Origin: Scedosporium boydii
Lineage: Eukaryota > Ascomycota > Sordariomycetes > Microascales > Microascaceae
Reading direction: 5' to 3'
DNA length: 64,000 bases
Assembly: GCA_002221725.1 (NCBI GenBank)
Contig: NJFT01000017.1
Span: forward strand, 248,001-312,000
Part shown: piece by piece, positions 23,915 through 33,381 of the stretch
How positions within the stretch are numbered: position 1 is the first letter of the stretch
How the letters are laid out: each line of letters begins with the position of its first letter
The notes under the pieces: generated by a model
What the model saw: the letters and a program-made list of their open reading frames with translations, nothing else
Database searches by the model: none
What the model was told of the DNA's origin: nothing
Program-made: the position numbers and the translations under genes

Positions 23915-26047
23915 TAGACAGCATCTATATACTATGGGAGCTATGGACGGGAAAGAACAATATGTAAAAGTCAGGCGCAGACTTCCAATCAGCTTAAAAG
24001 AGCTCAATGTGAATCTACCTAGGTTAGTTGTACTCAAGTATCTCTTCGAATATGTTAAGACTACTGCCAGGTCACCATGACTACGGGGATGCCTAACCAG
24101 TTATAATACATATATAAAAAGTACATTAGTTCCTACCTAATTTATCCTATGCCAGATGCTCCAATAATATGTGCTGTATTGACCAATCGTTTTGTTCAGG
24201 GATCTCTGTTCTAGAGTAAAACGGGCTCTCAGGAGGAATCCATATCATCTAGGGAAAACCCTGTAGCTGATCTGTGAGACAGTGATAGGGATACTTCTCC
24301 ATGTCCTGAAAATATGCGAATCGGTGTTCTCAACAATATCAGGGAATGGGCTAACGGAATATCCGAGAAGCATCTGGATTGGCTCGAAGGCATGGCCGAC
24401 CACGGAAAAACCGCCATCGCCAAGACGATTTGGCGTGAATATTTCGACAAAGGGAGGCTATTAACAAGCTTCGGATGAATGTGGTGACCAATATCAAGTC
24501 CGTTCCTTAATCGAAGCTCTTCCTAACGCGGCGAGCTTAGCAGATATCCAGATTTCGAATTTTTGGTCACCAGTAGGCCGAGCCTTTCGCTTGGTGCCAC
24601 CGCTGAATATCTGTTAGCGGCTCGGCTGGCAGCTAGCATTCCTCATCGAATGGAGGAACTAAAGGCAATCGAAAAAACCAACCTAAGAATGCAATAGAAT
24701 ATTACTGTACAGACAGGAATTAGTGGCTTTTGCTGGGAAATGACCTTTTGCTGGCTGGTATTGGTGTGGTGGCAACGTGTTTGACTTAGGAATGTTTGAA
24801 ATACCTCGCTCCGTTTTAGTCAAGAACGGTTTTTGTGCCCCTTGTCCGGCCCATTCCCAGAGACTTTTCCCACACCACTACAAACAGCCATTTCTGTTCT
24901 TAATTTCTTTTCTTTTCTTTTCTTTCTTATTATCTTAGAGGGAAAAACAACAGTTCTTCAAGTTATTCTTGACCATCAGTTCTTCTTGAGTTCAATTGAC
25001 TTCTTTTTCCTCAGTTCTCACTGATCATCCTCTTTAGTGACCTCAAGCTGCTTCTTTCCGGCTTGCCCTGTGTCCCCAGGTGTTCTTCTTGGACACTGAC
25101 ATGTTTCTTAACCTCCCCCTATTCAGAGGTCTCCTTTTTACTTGTTTCTGTATTATTTCCATTGATCAACAGATCCGACATCTGTCCATTCCTGTATAGG
25201 AGCTTTGCAGCAGCTTCTTGCAGGAATTGCCCAAACCATTGACCAAACCATTTCCTTTTCTTTTACGCGGTGAGCGGGCAGGCTGCACTGCTCCGTTTCA
25301 CCAATAGTAATGGAAGAAGAAATGGAAGAAGGATGAGAGACGCAAATAGCGATAGCATGTCAGTGATGTTATTTAGGTCCCAAGTGGGAGCCATTTCTCA
25401 AAGGAAATAGGAAATATTCCAAGTTGGAAACCTCCTATTTGCGCATTATCACATGAGGTCTCGATGTTGACAAGTCCAAATTTTTTCCCACCTCTGATCA
25501 ACTGAAAAGAGAAGGCGGTAAGTATCCCCTGTCCCATTTTATGTGGTGGGGCTATGTGGAGATGGATGGTCAAAAGGTACAGGGCCTTGGCGAGCACGAG
25601 CTTGGGTTCGCAGCGTCTTTCTTTCCTCCATCCCATCCCACATCCATCCAAGCGGTAAGCCTAGTTGCGAAGCTAGTTAAGTTGGCGCAGATCTTCAACG
25701 GAATAGCTTCGTGAGCTCCACCAAACGCATGCAACCCCCATCTTCTCCGTCTGCTTTGCGACGTGGGCCGGAGGACCTAGTCCCAAGAGGGCAATGTTGC
25801 AGCGTTAGTGGTACGGGGCTGGCTCTTTCACCATTTGGTTCCCGAAAGACGCAATAGTTATTAGCTAAAAAGAATATGGGTTGAAAAGTGCTAGAATTAT
25901 TACCTGCAAAAAGAATATAAAACTGGTAATGGGAGTTGGGTCGATTCCAGCAGAAGTCGGCACTTGAACCTGTCCGTTGGTTACATTGCGTCACGTCTCC
26001 TTGTCCCCCCATTTGCCCGATTACCATCTCACTCTCACGCTTCAGCC
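23915..26047. other. Intergenic with a decayed NACHT fragment
   Basis: Apart from the NACHT relic (described separately) no gene is seen. A pyrimidine-rich run (repeated TTTTC) lies near 24905-24930. The right end should hold the promoter of the OsmC-like gene. Confidence 0.5.
24312..24600 (+). pseudogene. Decayed NACHT/NLR nucleotide-binding fragment
   Basis: The plus strand reads IREWANGISEKHLDWLEGM followed by ADHGKTAIAKTIWREYFDKG, the N-terminal part of a fungal NACHT NTPase around its P-loop (family consensus WLxGMAGTGKSTIARTVA). Further on, in another frame, DFEFLVTSRPSLSL matches the later TSRP block. The P-loop is damaged (ADHGKT instead of AGTGKS), frames shift and stops intervene. 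This is a short remnant of a STAND/NLR-type gene of the kind linked to fungal non-self recognition. Confidence 0.65.
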
Positions 26048-26623
26048 ATGATTCCCGCCCGTGCCACTCAGCTTGCCCGAGGGTGTCTCACCTCTCAGAG
26101 GCGCCTCTGCACCAGCAAGATCATCTCCGGCCTCCGTCAATTCTCCGCAACCGCGGCCGCCCGCCAAAGCATCACCCTCCAAGTCACCGGCCGAGGCTCT
26201 GGCACCCAACAGACCGTGAGCGTCAAGGACAAGCCTTACACCTTCCCCACCGATACCTACGCCGTACTCGGCGGCAAGGACGAGGCTCCTTCTCCCGTCG
26301 CGTACTCCCTTGCCAGTCTCGGCTCGTGCAACCAAGTGACCGGTTTCGTCGTCGCCAAGGATCATGGCATCAAGCTCGGAGAGTGGGAGGTCACCGTCCA
26401 GGGTGTCCTTCCTACGGCGGTACTGGCTACCGGCGCGCAGGGAAACCCTAACTGGGAGAGCGTCACCCTGAAAGTGAAGGTCCAGACTGATATCGCGGGC
26501 GGAAACGAGGATCCCAAGTTTAAGCACTTCGTCTCCGAGGTTGACCGCCGGTGCCCCATTTCGCAGCTCTTTAAGCGAAGCGGCGTTGTTTTCAACAGTG
26601 AATGGACCAACTTGCCATTGTAA
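26048..26623 (+). CDS. OsmC-like peroxiredoxin-type protein, probably mitochondrial
   Basis: A single exon of 191 residues from the ATG at 26048. The first 45 or so residues are rich in arginine, serine and alanine with no acidic residues, as expected of a mitochondrial targeting peptide. The rest matches the OsmC/Ohr fold, with the two conserved cysteines in GSCNQV and RRCPIS. These proteins reduce organic hydroperoxides with a cysteine pair. An upstream in-frame extension to 25964 exists but lacks a better start context. It is probably a housekeeping stress gene unrelated to the flanking clusters. Confidence 0.85.
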   Translation: MIPARATQLARGCLTSQRRLCTSKIISGLRQFSATAAARQSITLQVTGRGSGTQQTVSVKDKPYTFPTDTYAVLGGKDEAPSPVAYSLASLGSCNQVTGFVVAKDHGIKLGEWEVTVQGVLPTAVLATGAQGNPNWESVTLKVKVQTDIAGGNEDPKFKHFVSEVDRRCPISQLFKRSGVVFNSEWTNLPL

Positions 26624-28039
26624 GGGGTTGTCAATTGGGAATTGAACGGGGTGAAATTGGGGATATTGGTGATTGCATGAGCGAAATTAGTCTGGGACTC
26701 TGGAGTCCGGAATTATTGAATTTCATGTATTATTATTATTTATACGCCGTACAACCTCTGCATCAAATCGGAGATAATTATTTGTCTGACTTGTGTTCTC
26801 TAAATGGCATTGGATCACGCGCCAAAATTCTTCTTTTCTGATAGCGAATTGCAGCTGAAGTGAGCTGAACTCGACCGCGATGAGTCTGGTTGAGCATGAT
26901 TGGAGACGCGAGACGAGTCTGGTCCATTTTTGGCATTCACACAGGTACCCCTGGACTATTTATTTACTTCATTTCTCTTGTGCCCACTTCATATGTCGTG
27001 GTCCCTACGCTTTCAGCCAGACGACACGGGCTTCATGCCCAATCTAATGCAAGGGTATATTAGTGGTGAGAATATTAGATTAATGTCCGAGGGATCTAAC
27101 TACTATAAAAGTATATCTCCCTCTGTCGTCGGTCTGATATATAGGAGTCACGACAACTATGTTTTTCTTCTCAATATTAAATAAGGGACTATAGTATAGT
27201 ATGAATGTCCTTAAGAAGTTTGGTAAATCCCTATGTGGGAGGGCGTCCTGGGTTTCCTATTAGGCTACTACAGAGACATGGGTAAGGACGAAGACGAAGA
27301 TGAAGACGGAGACGAAGATAAAGATGGAAGCGTAGGTGAGGTAGGGGGTGAAAAAGAAAATAGCGGTGAGGGCAGTGATGGCGAGGAACCTGATAAGATG
27401 GAATGGTTTGGGTGTTCCAAAGCCTGGGCTATGGCCGACTTCTTTAATCTTCTCTAGGATTTATTGCACGACCTCAAGTTTGTACTAACTGACTCCCTTA
27501 ATGTAGGAGATGCTTTCACCATATATCCTCCCAGCTTCGACAGAGTGTTACCTATGATTTAGGAAATCTACTGCCAGCATAGATGACCGGATCTCCAATC
27601 CTTTCAGAAACAGAGTTGTCTTGAGGCTATTTCGAAAGCAATGAAGGAGCGGTTTCCTTGATTATATTATCAGCCTATGGTGGTCTGCATACTGTTGAAT
27701 TTCCAGCTTGGGTAATAGATTTTGTAAATATTCTGTCAAACCGTACAGGGATCTATATTCATTTATCACATCAGTTTGTTGGGCGATGGTGTCCTCATCC
27801 ATATCCGGATCATCCGGATACTGAAAAGCTTCCACCCTAAATTCATGTACAAAATATTTTGAATGTCGTTTCCTTCTTTGTCATTCACCCATCTTTGAGT
27901 AGCCCCATCAATACTCGCTCCCTGATACCCCCTCGTTCAGGCTGGGGTCGACCTAAGAAGCAAGGGTGGCCGAACTATTGGTTTACGCGGAAAAGCCCTT
28001 TCGATTTCTAGTAATGTAGCCGGGAACTTGACTAGATGA
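26624..28039. other. Intergenic; acidic low-complexity ORF relic
   Basis: An ORF at 27233-27457 holds a run of Asp/Glu codons (DEDEDEDGDEDKDG) and ends at a stop, but the same frame continues with protein-like text (DLLHDLKFVLTDSLNVGDAF) interrupted by stops. It looks like a decayed gene, possibly from a transposon. No family could be assigned. Confidence 0.35.
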
Positions 28040-29759
28040 TCATGGCTTCTCCGCTGTCAACTCTGAACGTTGCTTAAACTGGACGAGGAGGGGTCTGAGC
28101 TGCCACAGATGAAAGATCTTCATATCCTTATCCCATTCTGTGCATGAACTGTCGAGGGAGATGTCGAAGTGGAACAGAATTTTCGCAATCAACAGCTGAA
28201 TTTCTCCCAATGCGATGCTGTAAGTAGATAGATTTTGTTTTGGTCAGCTGGAGCTCAACGGGGTGGCACAAGTGTCCCAGTCTGGGAACGATACCTTTTC
28301 CCAGCACAGGCTCTTGGGCCAAGCTGGAATGGGTGAAAGGCCCGACGTTGGTCGGATGCGAAGTTCGGGTCACCTGCCCATCGTTGGGGAAGAAAGGCCT
28401 CGGGGTCTTGGAAAAAGTCGGCATGGTGGTTTACGGCATAGGGTGGCACCCCTACCCTGGTCTTATTACGCCGTTAGTTTTCGAGTAGGGTAAAGTATAT
28501 CCTAAAAGGAGAGAGATCTTACCCCTTCAGGTATCATGATCCCAGATATGACGATACCCCCTTCTGGTACGACTCGTGACTGCGTCGTTGGGGCAGCAGG
28601 GTGAAGCCGCATGGACTCATTGACAACACCTGTCAGGTACTTCATCGCACCAACTGAGACAAAGGTGATGTCCTTGTCATCGTGGCAAGCGTTTCGGACC
28701 TCCTCGGTGGCCTTGCGAAGAGTGGTGGGATTCTTGAGCAAGTGATATATGGTGAAGGACGCCGTGGTGGATACGTTCTCGCTTCCGGCAATCATGAGTG
28801 TGCCATAAGTCGCACGCACCTCGGCCATACTCATCTGGGTTGTAGCTTCGTCATATGGGAGTATATAGCTCATGAAGTCGCGACCGGTAGGAGGCTTGTC
28901 TTCCTGCACCTGCAACCTCGCACCGACGCTCTCCCGTGTGAAGCTAGCATGCTTGACTTGCTGATCCGTCAAAGCCTTTGGAAAGAAAGGCTTTATACAG
29001 GACGTGAGATGCGGAAACTGTCGCGCTGCGTTGAAATACGTGATGAGACGCATCGTACTTCCGAACAAGCCGTCAAGCCACGGATGCGGGTGTCCGTTTT
29101 GCACACTGCCGAGCTGTCGCCCGAATATCAAGTCTGCGGTGATGTCGAAGTATAACATGGCAGGCCATTTCACCATGTCCTGCGGCCCCTCATTATCGCG
29201 AAGCTTCTCAATTAGCTCGTCGACATGTGTCATTATGAGGGGTTCTTGCTCCTGAAGAGCCCGCGTTGAAAAGGCCGGATTCAAACGTCGACGGAACCTT
29301 GCATGCTCGGCCGGCTCAAAGCTTGTGATGATATTGTATGCGCCCTCGCTGCCGGGAGACATCGCATATGGGTCTTTGGTGAGCAGCTTCTGCTTGGGTC
29401 GGATCTGGTAAATGTCTCTCCAGGCGTCAGCATCGCGGAAGGAGAGCATGTAAGGGAGCACTCGGACCACGCTGCCATATTTGTCGTGTAGGTCTGAGAA
29501 CACGAATGGTAGACGGCCGGTAAGTTGGTACCACACGTATGGAATCGGTGTTGCACCCCACCAGAACGGACCGGGGAAATGGGCAAGTGGGTGGAAGTAG
29601 GCGTTGTACACGACGAGGAAAAGGAGGTAACATGCGTACTGTAGATTCTGTTAGAACCGAGTTTAACGTAATTCTTGGCCCACTTACCGATGCTGAAAGA
29701 ATGGATAGGCCGCCGGTAAGTAGGTTGACGTCGAGTTTGGCTGTCTCAAATTGATCCAT
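28040..29759 (-). CDS. Cytochrome P450 monooxygenase (cluster)
   Basis: Four exons on the minus strand (29759-29688, 29647-28523, 28461-28295, 28217-28040) give 513 residues. The junctions restore family text: NLQYACYLLFLVVYNAYFHP, then IPEGTRVGVPPYAVNHH, then GPRACAGKSIALGEIQLL. The motifs are a membrane anchor near residues 25-37, the PLAHFPGP hinge, the I-helix AGSENVSTT, ExxR as ESMR, and the haem loop FQLGPRACAG. It resembles the fungal P450 group that includes isotrichodermin 15-hydroxylase. The last exon is only evident after splicing. It is head-to-head with the SDR gene over a 447 bp promoter, so co-regulation is likely. The substrate is unknown; presumably it hydroxylates or oxidises a cluster intermediate. 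Confidence 0.88.
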
Positions 29760-29966
29760 GATGGCGATTGCGAATCCTCTCAGCTGGCGCCGGTTGTGTC
29801 ATACATAGTAGCGATATCTATATTTCGTGTAGTTTATGGTGGCATCCCCGAAGTGGTGGCGTTCCCTTTTCTAATGTACTAGTACAGGTAGTCTGACAAG
29901 TCAAGTGCGTTGACAATGACTTACATTGCCAGTACCAGACCGAGTGTCCGAAAGGCCTGACAAGCT

Positions 29967-29995
29967 ACGTAGGTAGGGTGTAACCCTACCTGCGT
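29967..29995. repeat. 13-bp inverted repeat with 3-bp spacer
   Basis: The arms ACGTAGGTAGGGT and ACCCTACCTGCGT are inverse complements with one mismatch, separated by GTA. Such a tight palindrome in a shared promoter is a plausible site for a dimeric regulator. Confidence 0.7.
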
Positions 29996-29999
29996 ACCG

Positions 30000-30034
30000 G
30001 CTGTAGGGAGTCAGATCGGGGTCAGCCCTACAGC
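30000..30034. repeat. 9-bp inverted repeat flanking a GTCAGA word
   Basis: The arms GCTGTAGGG and CCCTACAGC are perfect inverse complements separated by 17 bp that include GTCAGA and GTCAG. Five bases separate it from the previous inverted repeat, and it shares the GTAGGG core. Confidence 0.65.
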
Positions 30035-30206
30035 TAATAAGCGGAAGCTGGTCAGAAAATTGCAGCATTACTCAGGGCAAGTAAGGCGTCTGACATGACG
30101 AACTAACAACAGAACACTCTATTCTCACAGCTGGATAAGTATAGGTACGGGTACACCCGAAAAAATCGGCAGATAATGGCACCACTGCACGGAAAGGCAC
30201 TGAAAG

Positions 30207-31140
30207 ATGGCGGGGAAAACAGTTTATCTGGTTACTGGCGCAAACCGAGGTATGAGTCCACTATTACTACACCTCGCCGGGGTGCGAGAGTGCCTGTGGA
30301 GGAGGCTAACATGACCGCACAGGGCTCGGCTACGCATTGGTATCGGACCTCCTCTTACGCGAACACCATGTTGTCATCGCTTCGACTCGTCATCCTACCA
30401 TTCCTACCACCCTTGAACTTCTTCCACGGCATCCATCGTCCTCAATCGTACATTTGACGGTCGAGGAGACTTCTCCTAGCAGGGATGCGTTAAAAGTGGA
30501 CGCCGTGGCCGATGCTACGAAGTTGCTGGCTTTCCTTTCGCTAGCTGGACACCCACAGATCGACCATATCGACGTCGTAATCGCGAATGCCGGCACCTCA
30601 GGAGTTCGTGAGTCTATTCTCGATACCAGCCCTGACAACCTCTTGGAGTGCCTCCAAGTGAATGCGCTGGCACCCCTCCGCCTGCTACAAACTACCTGGC
30701 CATTGCTGCAACACGCCAAAACGCCCAAATTTGTCTTTATAGGAAGCGTGGCGGGCAGTGTTTCGGGGGTTCATGAGACTGGAGGGTGGTCCAATGCCGC
30801 CTACGGGGCCAGCAAAGCTACAGGCCACTATCTGGTGAGGAAGGCTGGAAAGGAGCTAGAAGGTCAACTTGCGGCTGGTGTGATACATCCCGGGTAAGTG
30901 AACAAATGCTCTACAATCCAAGCGTGATATACCCATACGGAAACCCCGCTAATTTCCTATGTTTGGTTTAGATGGGTGCAAAGCGAGACGGGAAACAAGA
31001 GAGCCGTTGCCCAAGGTTTGGGAAAGGCTCCGGTAACTCTGAAGGCGTCGGTGGAAGGAATCCTCGATGAGATATCAAGGATGACCCCAGGGAAGGATGC
31101 CGGATTCCGCACCTTTGATCATAGCAATATTGCGTGGTAG
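30207..31140 (+). CDS. Short-chain dehydrogenase/reductase (cluster)
   Basis: Three exons (30207-30249, 30323-30893, 30972-31140) give 260 residues, the normal size for a classical SDR. The nucleotide-binding motif TGANRGLG is formed across the first intron, NAG follows near residue 90, and the catalytic set is the serine of IGSVAGS with YGASK. It is an NAD(P)-dependent soluble oxidoreductase that interconverts an alcohol and a ketone. It converges with the aminotransferase (66 bp between stops) and diverges from the P450. A ketone made by this enzyme would be a natural substrate for the aminotransferase, but that order is inference. Confidence 0.9.
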
Positions 31141-31206
31141 ACTGTAGCTAGATGTGTTTCAACTGACCGACATACTGAACTGCTGGGTACCTAATGGACG
31201 TATGAA

Positions 31207-32743
31207 CTATGATTCCGAACCGAGGACTTCCTCCACCGCTCCTTTCACACGACTGATTATCAAGTCAACATCTGCCTCGGTAATGTTATAAGGCGGCGTG
31301 ATGGTAATATGATCGCCGATAATGGTATCTGCCGTGCCCATACCAGCATTGAGCGCAGTGCTCCACGGTTCCCTCAACGCAGCCCCCTTGATGCGACCCG
31401 CGACGCGTTCCTTGAGAGGAAACGGCTCCTTAGTTCCACGGACCTTCACAAATTCCACAGCCCACATGAGTCCTCGGCCTCTGATGTCGCCCACGTGCGG
31501 ATGCCCACCTAAAGCGGTCCGTAACCCCTCGCCTAAACGATCTCCGGTCGTCTGGACGTTCTGAAGGAGATTGCCTCGTTTAACGACGCGCTGCACGGCT
31601 AGCGCAGCAGCGCAAGCCACGGCATGTGAGCTGTATGTGTGCCCGTGGTTGAAGAAGCCAGAACCGGCTTGTATACCGTCGACAATCCTCTGGTTCATGA
31701 GGAGCATGGCAATGGGAGCATACCCGGCTGCGAGGCCCTTGGCGACAGTTTGGATATCGGGATGCACGTCTTCCTGCTCCCATGCGTGCGTTGATCCGGT
31801 TCGGCCCATGCCACAGAACACTTCATCCAGGATCAGCAGTGCCGAGTGCTTGTCACATATGGCTCGGACTGCTTGCCAGTACCCGGGTGGTGGGTTAAGA
31901 CAACCTAGGGACTAGCATCATGTCAGATCGAACCTGGAAAGGTAAGATATGTACTCGGGTATGGCGTATACTAACAGTGCCAGGTACGGTTTCGGCAATA
32001 AATGCGCAGACCCTGCCAGCGCCAACACGCTCGAACTCGGCATCTAGCTCCTCTGCAAGCCTGGCGACATAATCGGCCTCGGTCTCTCCAGGATACATTC
32101 CTCGGTATGCATTGGGCGTAGAAACAAAGGATACGTTGTCGTTCAGCATAATGGCGTCGAACGGCCTCCGGACAGCAGGCTTCGCTGTCAGCGCCAGGGA
32201 GCTGAGTGTAGTACCATGGAAAGCGCCTTTCCGCGCAATGAAATGAACTCTCTCAAGCTCTCCTTTCTCGACGAAATATTGTCTTGCGAGCTTCAAAGCA
32301 GCCTCCACAGCCTCAGAGCCTATCAGCATATTAGTACACAACCTTATTTTAAAAGGGCTGGTAATAAGTCGGTGTTGTGCGGACAGCGTACCCGAACTCA
32401 CGATCGTGGCTCTCGCCATGACTCCATTGGTCGAGTTCACAACGTCTTCAGCCAGATCTTCGGCAGCTTGGTTGGCAAAGCTCAAACTGTGGCAATACGA
32501 CAGCCGGTCCATTTGCGCCACTACGGCATCCCTTACTTCAGTGTTGCCATGGCCAATGCAAGCGACACCTGGCCCCGCGCTCGCGTCCAGAACCTTCTGA
32601 CCATTTTCGAGAATAAGATAGTTTTCTTTTGCAGAAACGACTTTGGGGTTGGGTGTTTGAATGTTCGGGTGAAGGATTTTGCTTGCAGTCGATCGGCTCT
32701 TGTTGGTGCCGTTTTGCTGAACGACCTGGAAAATGGAGCCCAT
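31207..32743 (-). CDS. Class III PLP-dependent aminotransferase (cluster)
   Basis: Three exons (32743-32392, 32319-31976, 31911-31207) give 466 residues. Junctions restore IVSSGSEAVEAALKLAR and AETVPGTSLGCLNPPPGYW. The PLP-phosphate region SGSEAVEAA, the metal-free acidic site LLILDEVFCGMGRTG and the Schiff-base lysine in TVAKGLAAGYAP are all intact. Members move an amino group between omega- or alpha-amino donors and ketones or aldehydes. It shares a divergent promoter of about 640 bp with the ABC exporter. In this setting it probably supplies an amino group to the cluster product. It could also be a catabolic omega-aminotransferase, but its position between SDR and transporter favours biosynthesis. 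Confidence 0.9.
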
Positions 32744-33381
32744 CGTGTAACGAAGTTGAGGGTATGGTGTATCTACTGGATTTACTGGTTGGGGCTAAGA
32801 GCTTCCCCTCGCTACGGCTTCTATATGACCCTACAAGTATACTTCCATTCTTCCATTTCGTATTTGGTAGAGTGAGCCAACGAAGTAAACTCACTCATGC
32901 ATTGTTCCGTGCATCATATCATTGGGTAAAGGGCGTCTGTATGCAGGTAAGAATTGGGTCAGAGAATCCCAGAACGGCACAATCCGTCAGAGCCCGGTAC
33001 AGTCAGAAAGTAGTCAGAAAGTCTAAGCACGCCAACCCCATGTCCACCGCGTTTCCTCCGCTGAGAAGTGTGTTCGTTTCATCAGATTTACCGAAGCAGC
33101 GCTGGGACTTGCAGGCAGTACTAGCAGATCTAACCTGGCACACTTCTGCAGAAACTAACTCTTTCCGAAGCAGCTGTTAGAGCTTAGGCGGTTTACCTAG
33201 GTGGCTAATCAGCGGGCTGTTATCGTTAAAGACGTACACACAGTTCGGCCAGGTCCAACCCAGGGCATTGTAAAGTGCATCTGGGATTTGGGTGTGGCTT
33301 CGTGTAACCCAGCATCTTTCAATTCTTCTATGCTCTCCCTGGTATCCTAAGTCCTGAGCCCTGACACAAGCGCTGCGTCTA
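32744..33381. promoter_or_regulatory. Bidirectional promoter, aminotransferase/ABC exporter
   Basis: Four exact GTCAGA copies lie within about 60 bp (32958, 32986, 33002, 33013). The last two sit in an exact 11 bp tandem duplication (AGTCAGAAAGT twice). A CCCTAC word occurs near 32830. The grouping resembles that in the P450/SDR promoter. Confidence 0.5.

Larger units (their letters stand above)
29760..30206. promoter_or_regulatory. Bidirectional promoter, P450/SDR, with inverted repeats
   Basis: This 447 bp shared promoter holds two inverted repeats built on GTAGGG/CCCTAC (29967-29995 and 30000-30034). It also has four exact copies of GTCAGA or its complement (29892, 30010, 30051, 30089). 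An ATG at 30176 precedes the SDR start in another frame and overlaps it, so it could act as an upstream ORF on the SDR transcript. Confidence 0.5.

Noticed and set aside
26042..26527. Minus-strand ORF of 161 codons
   Set aside because: Antisense to the OsmC-like gene, rich in Gly/Ala/Arg as expected of a shadow.
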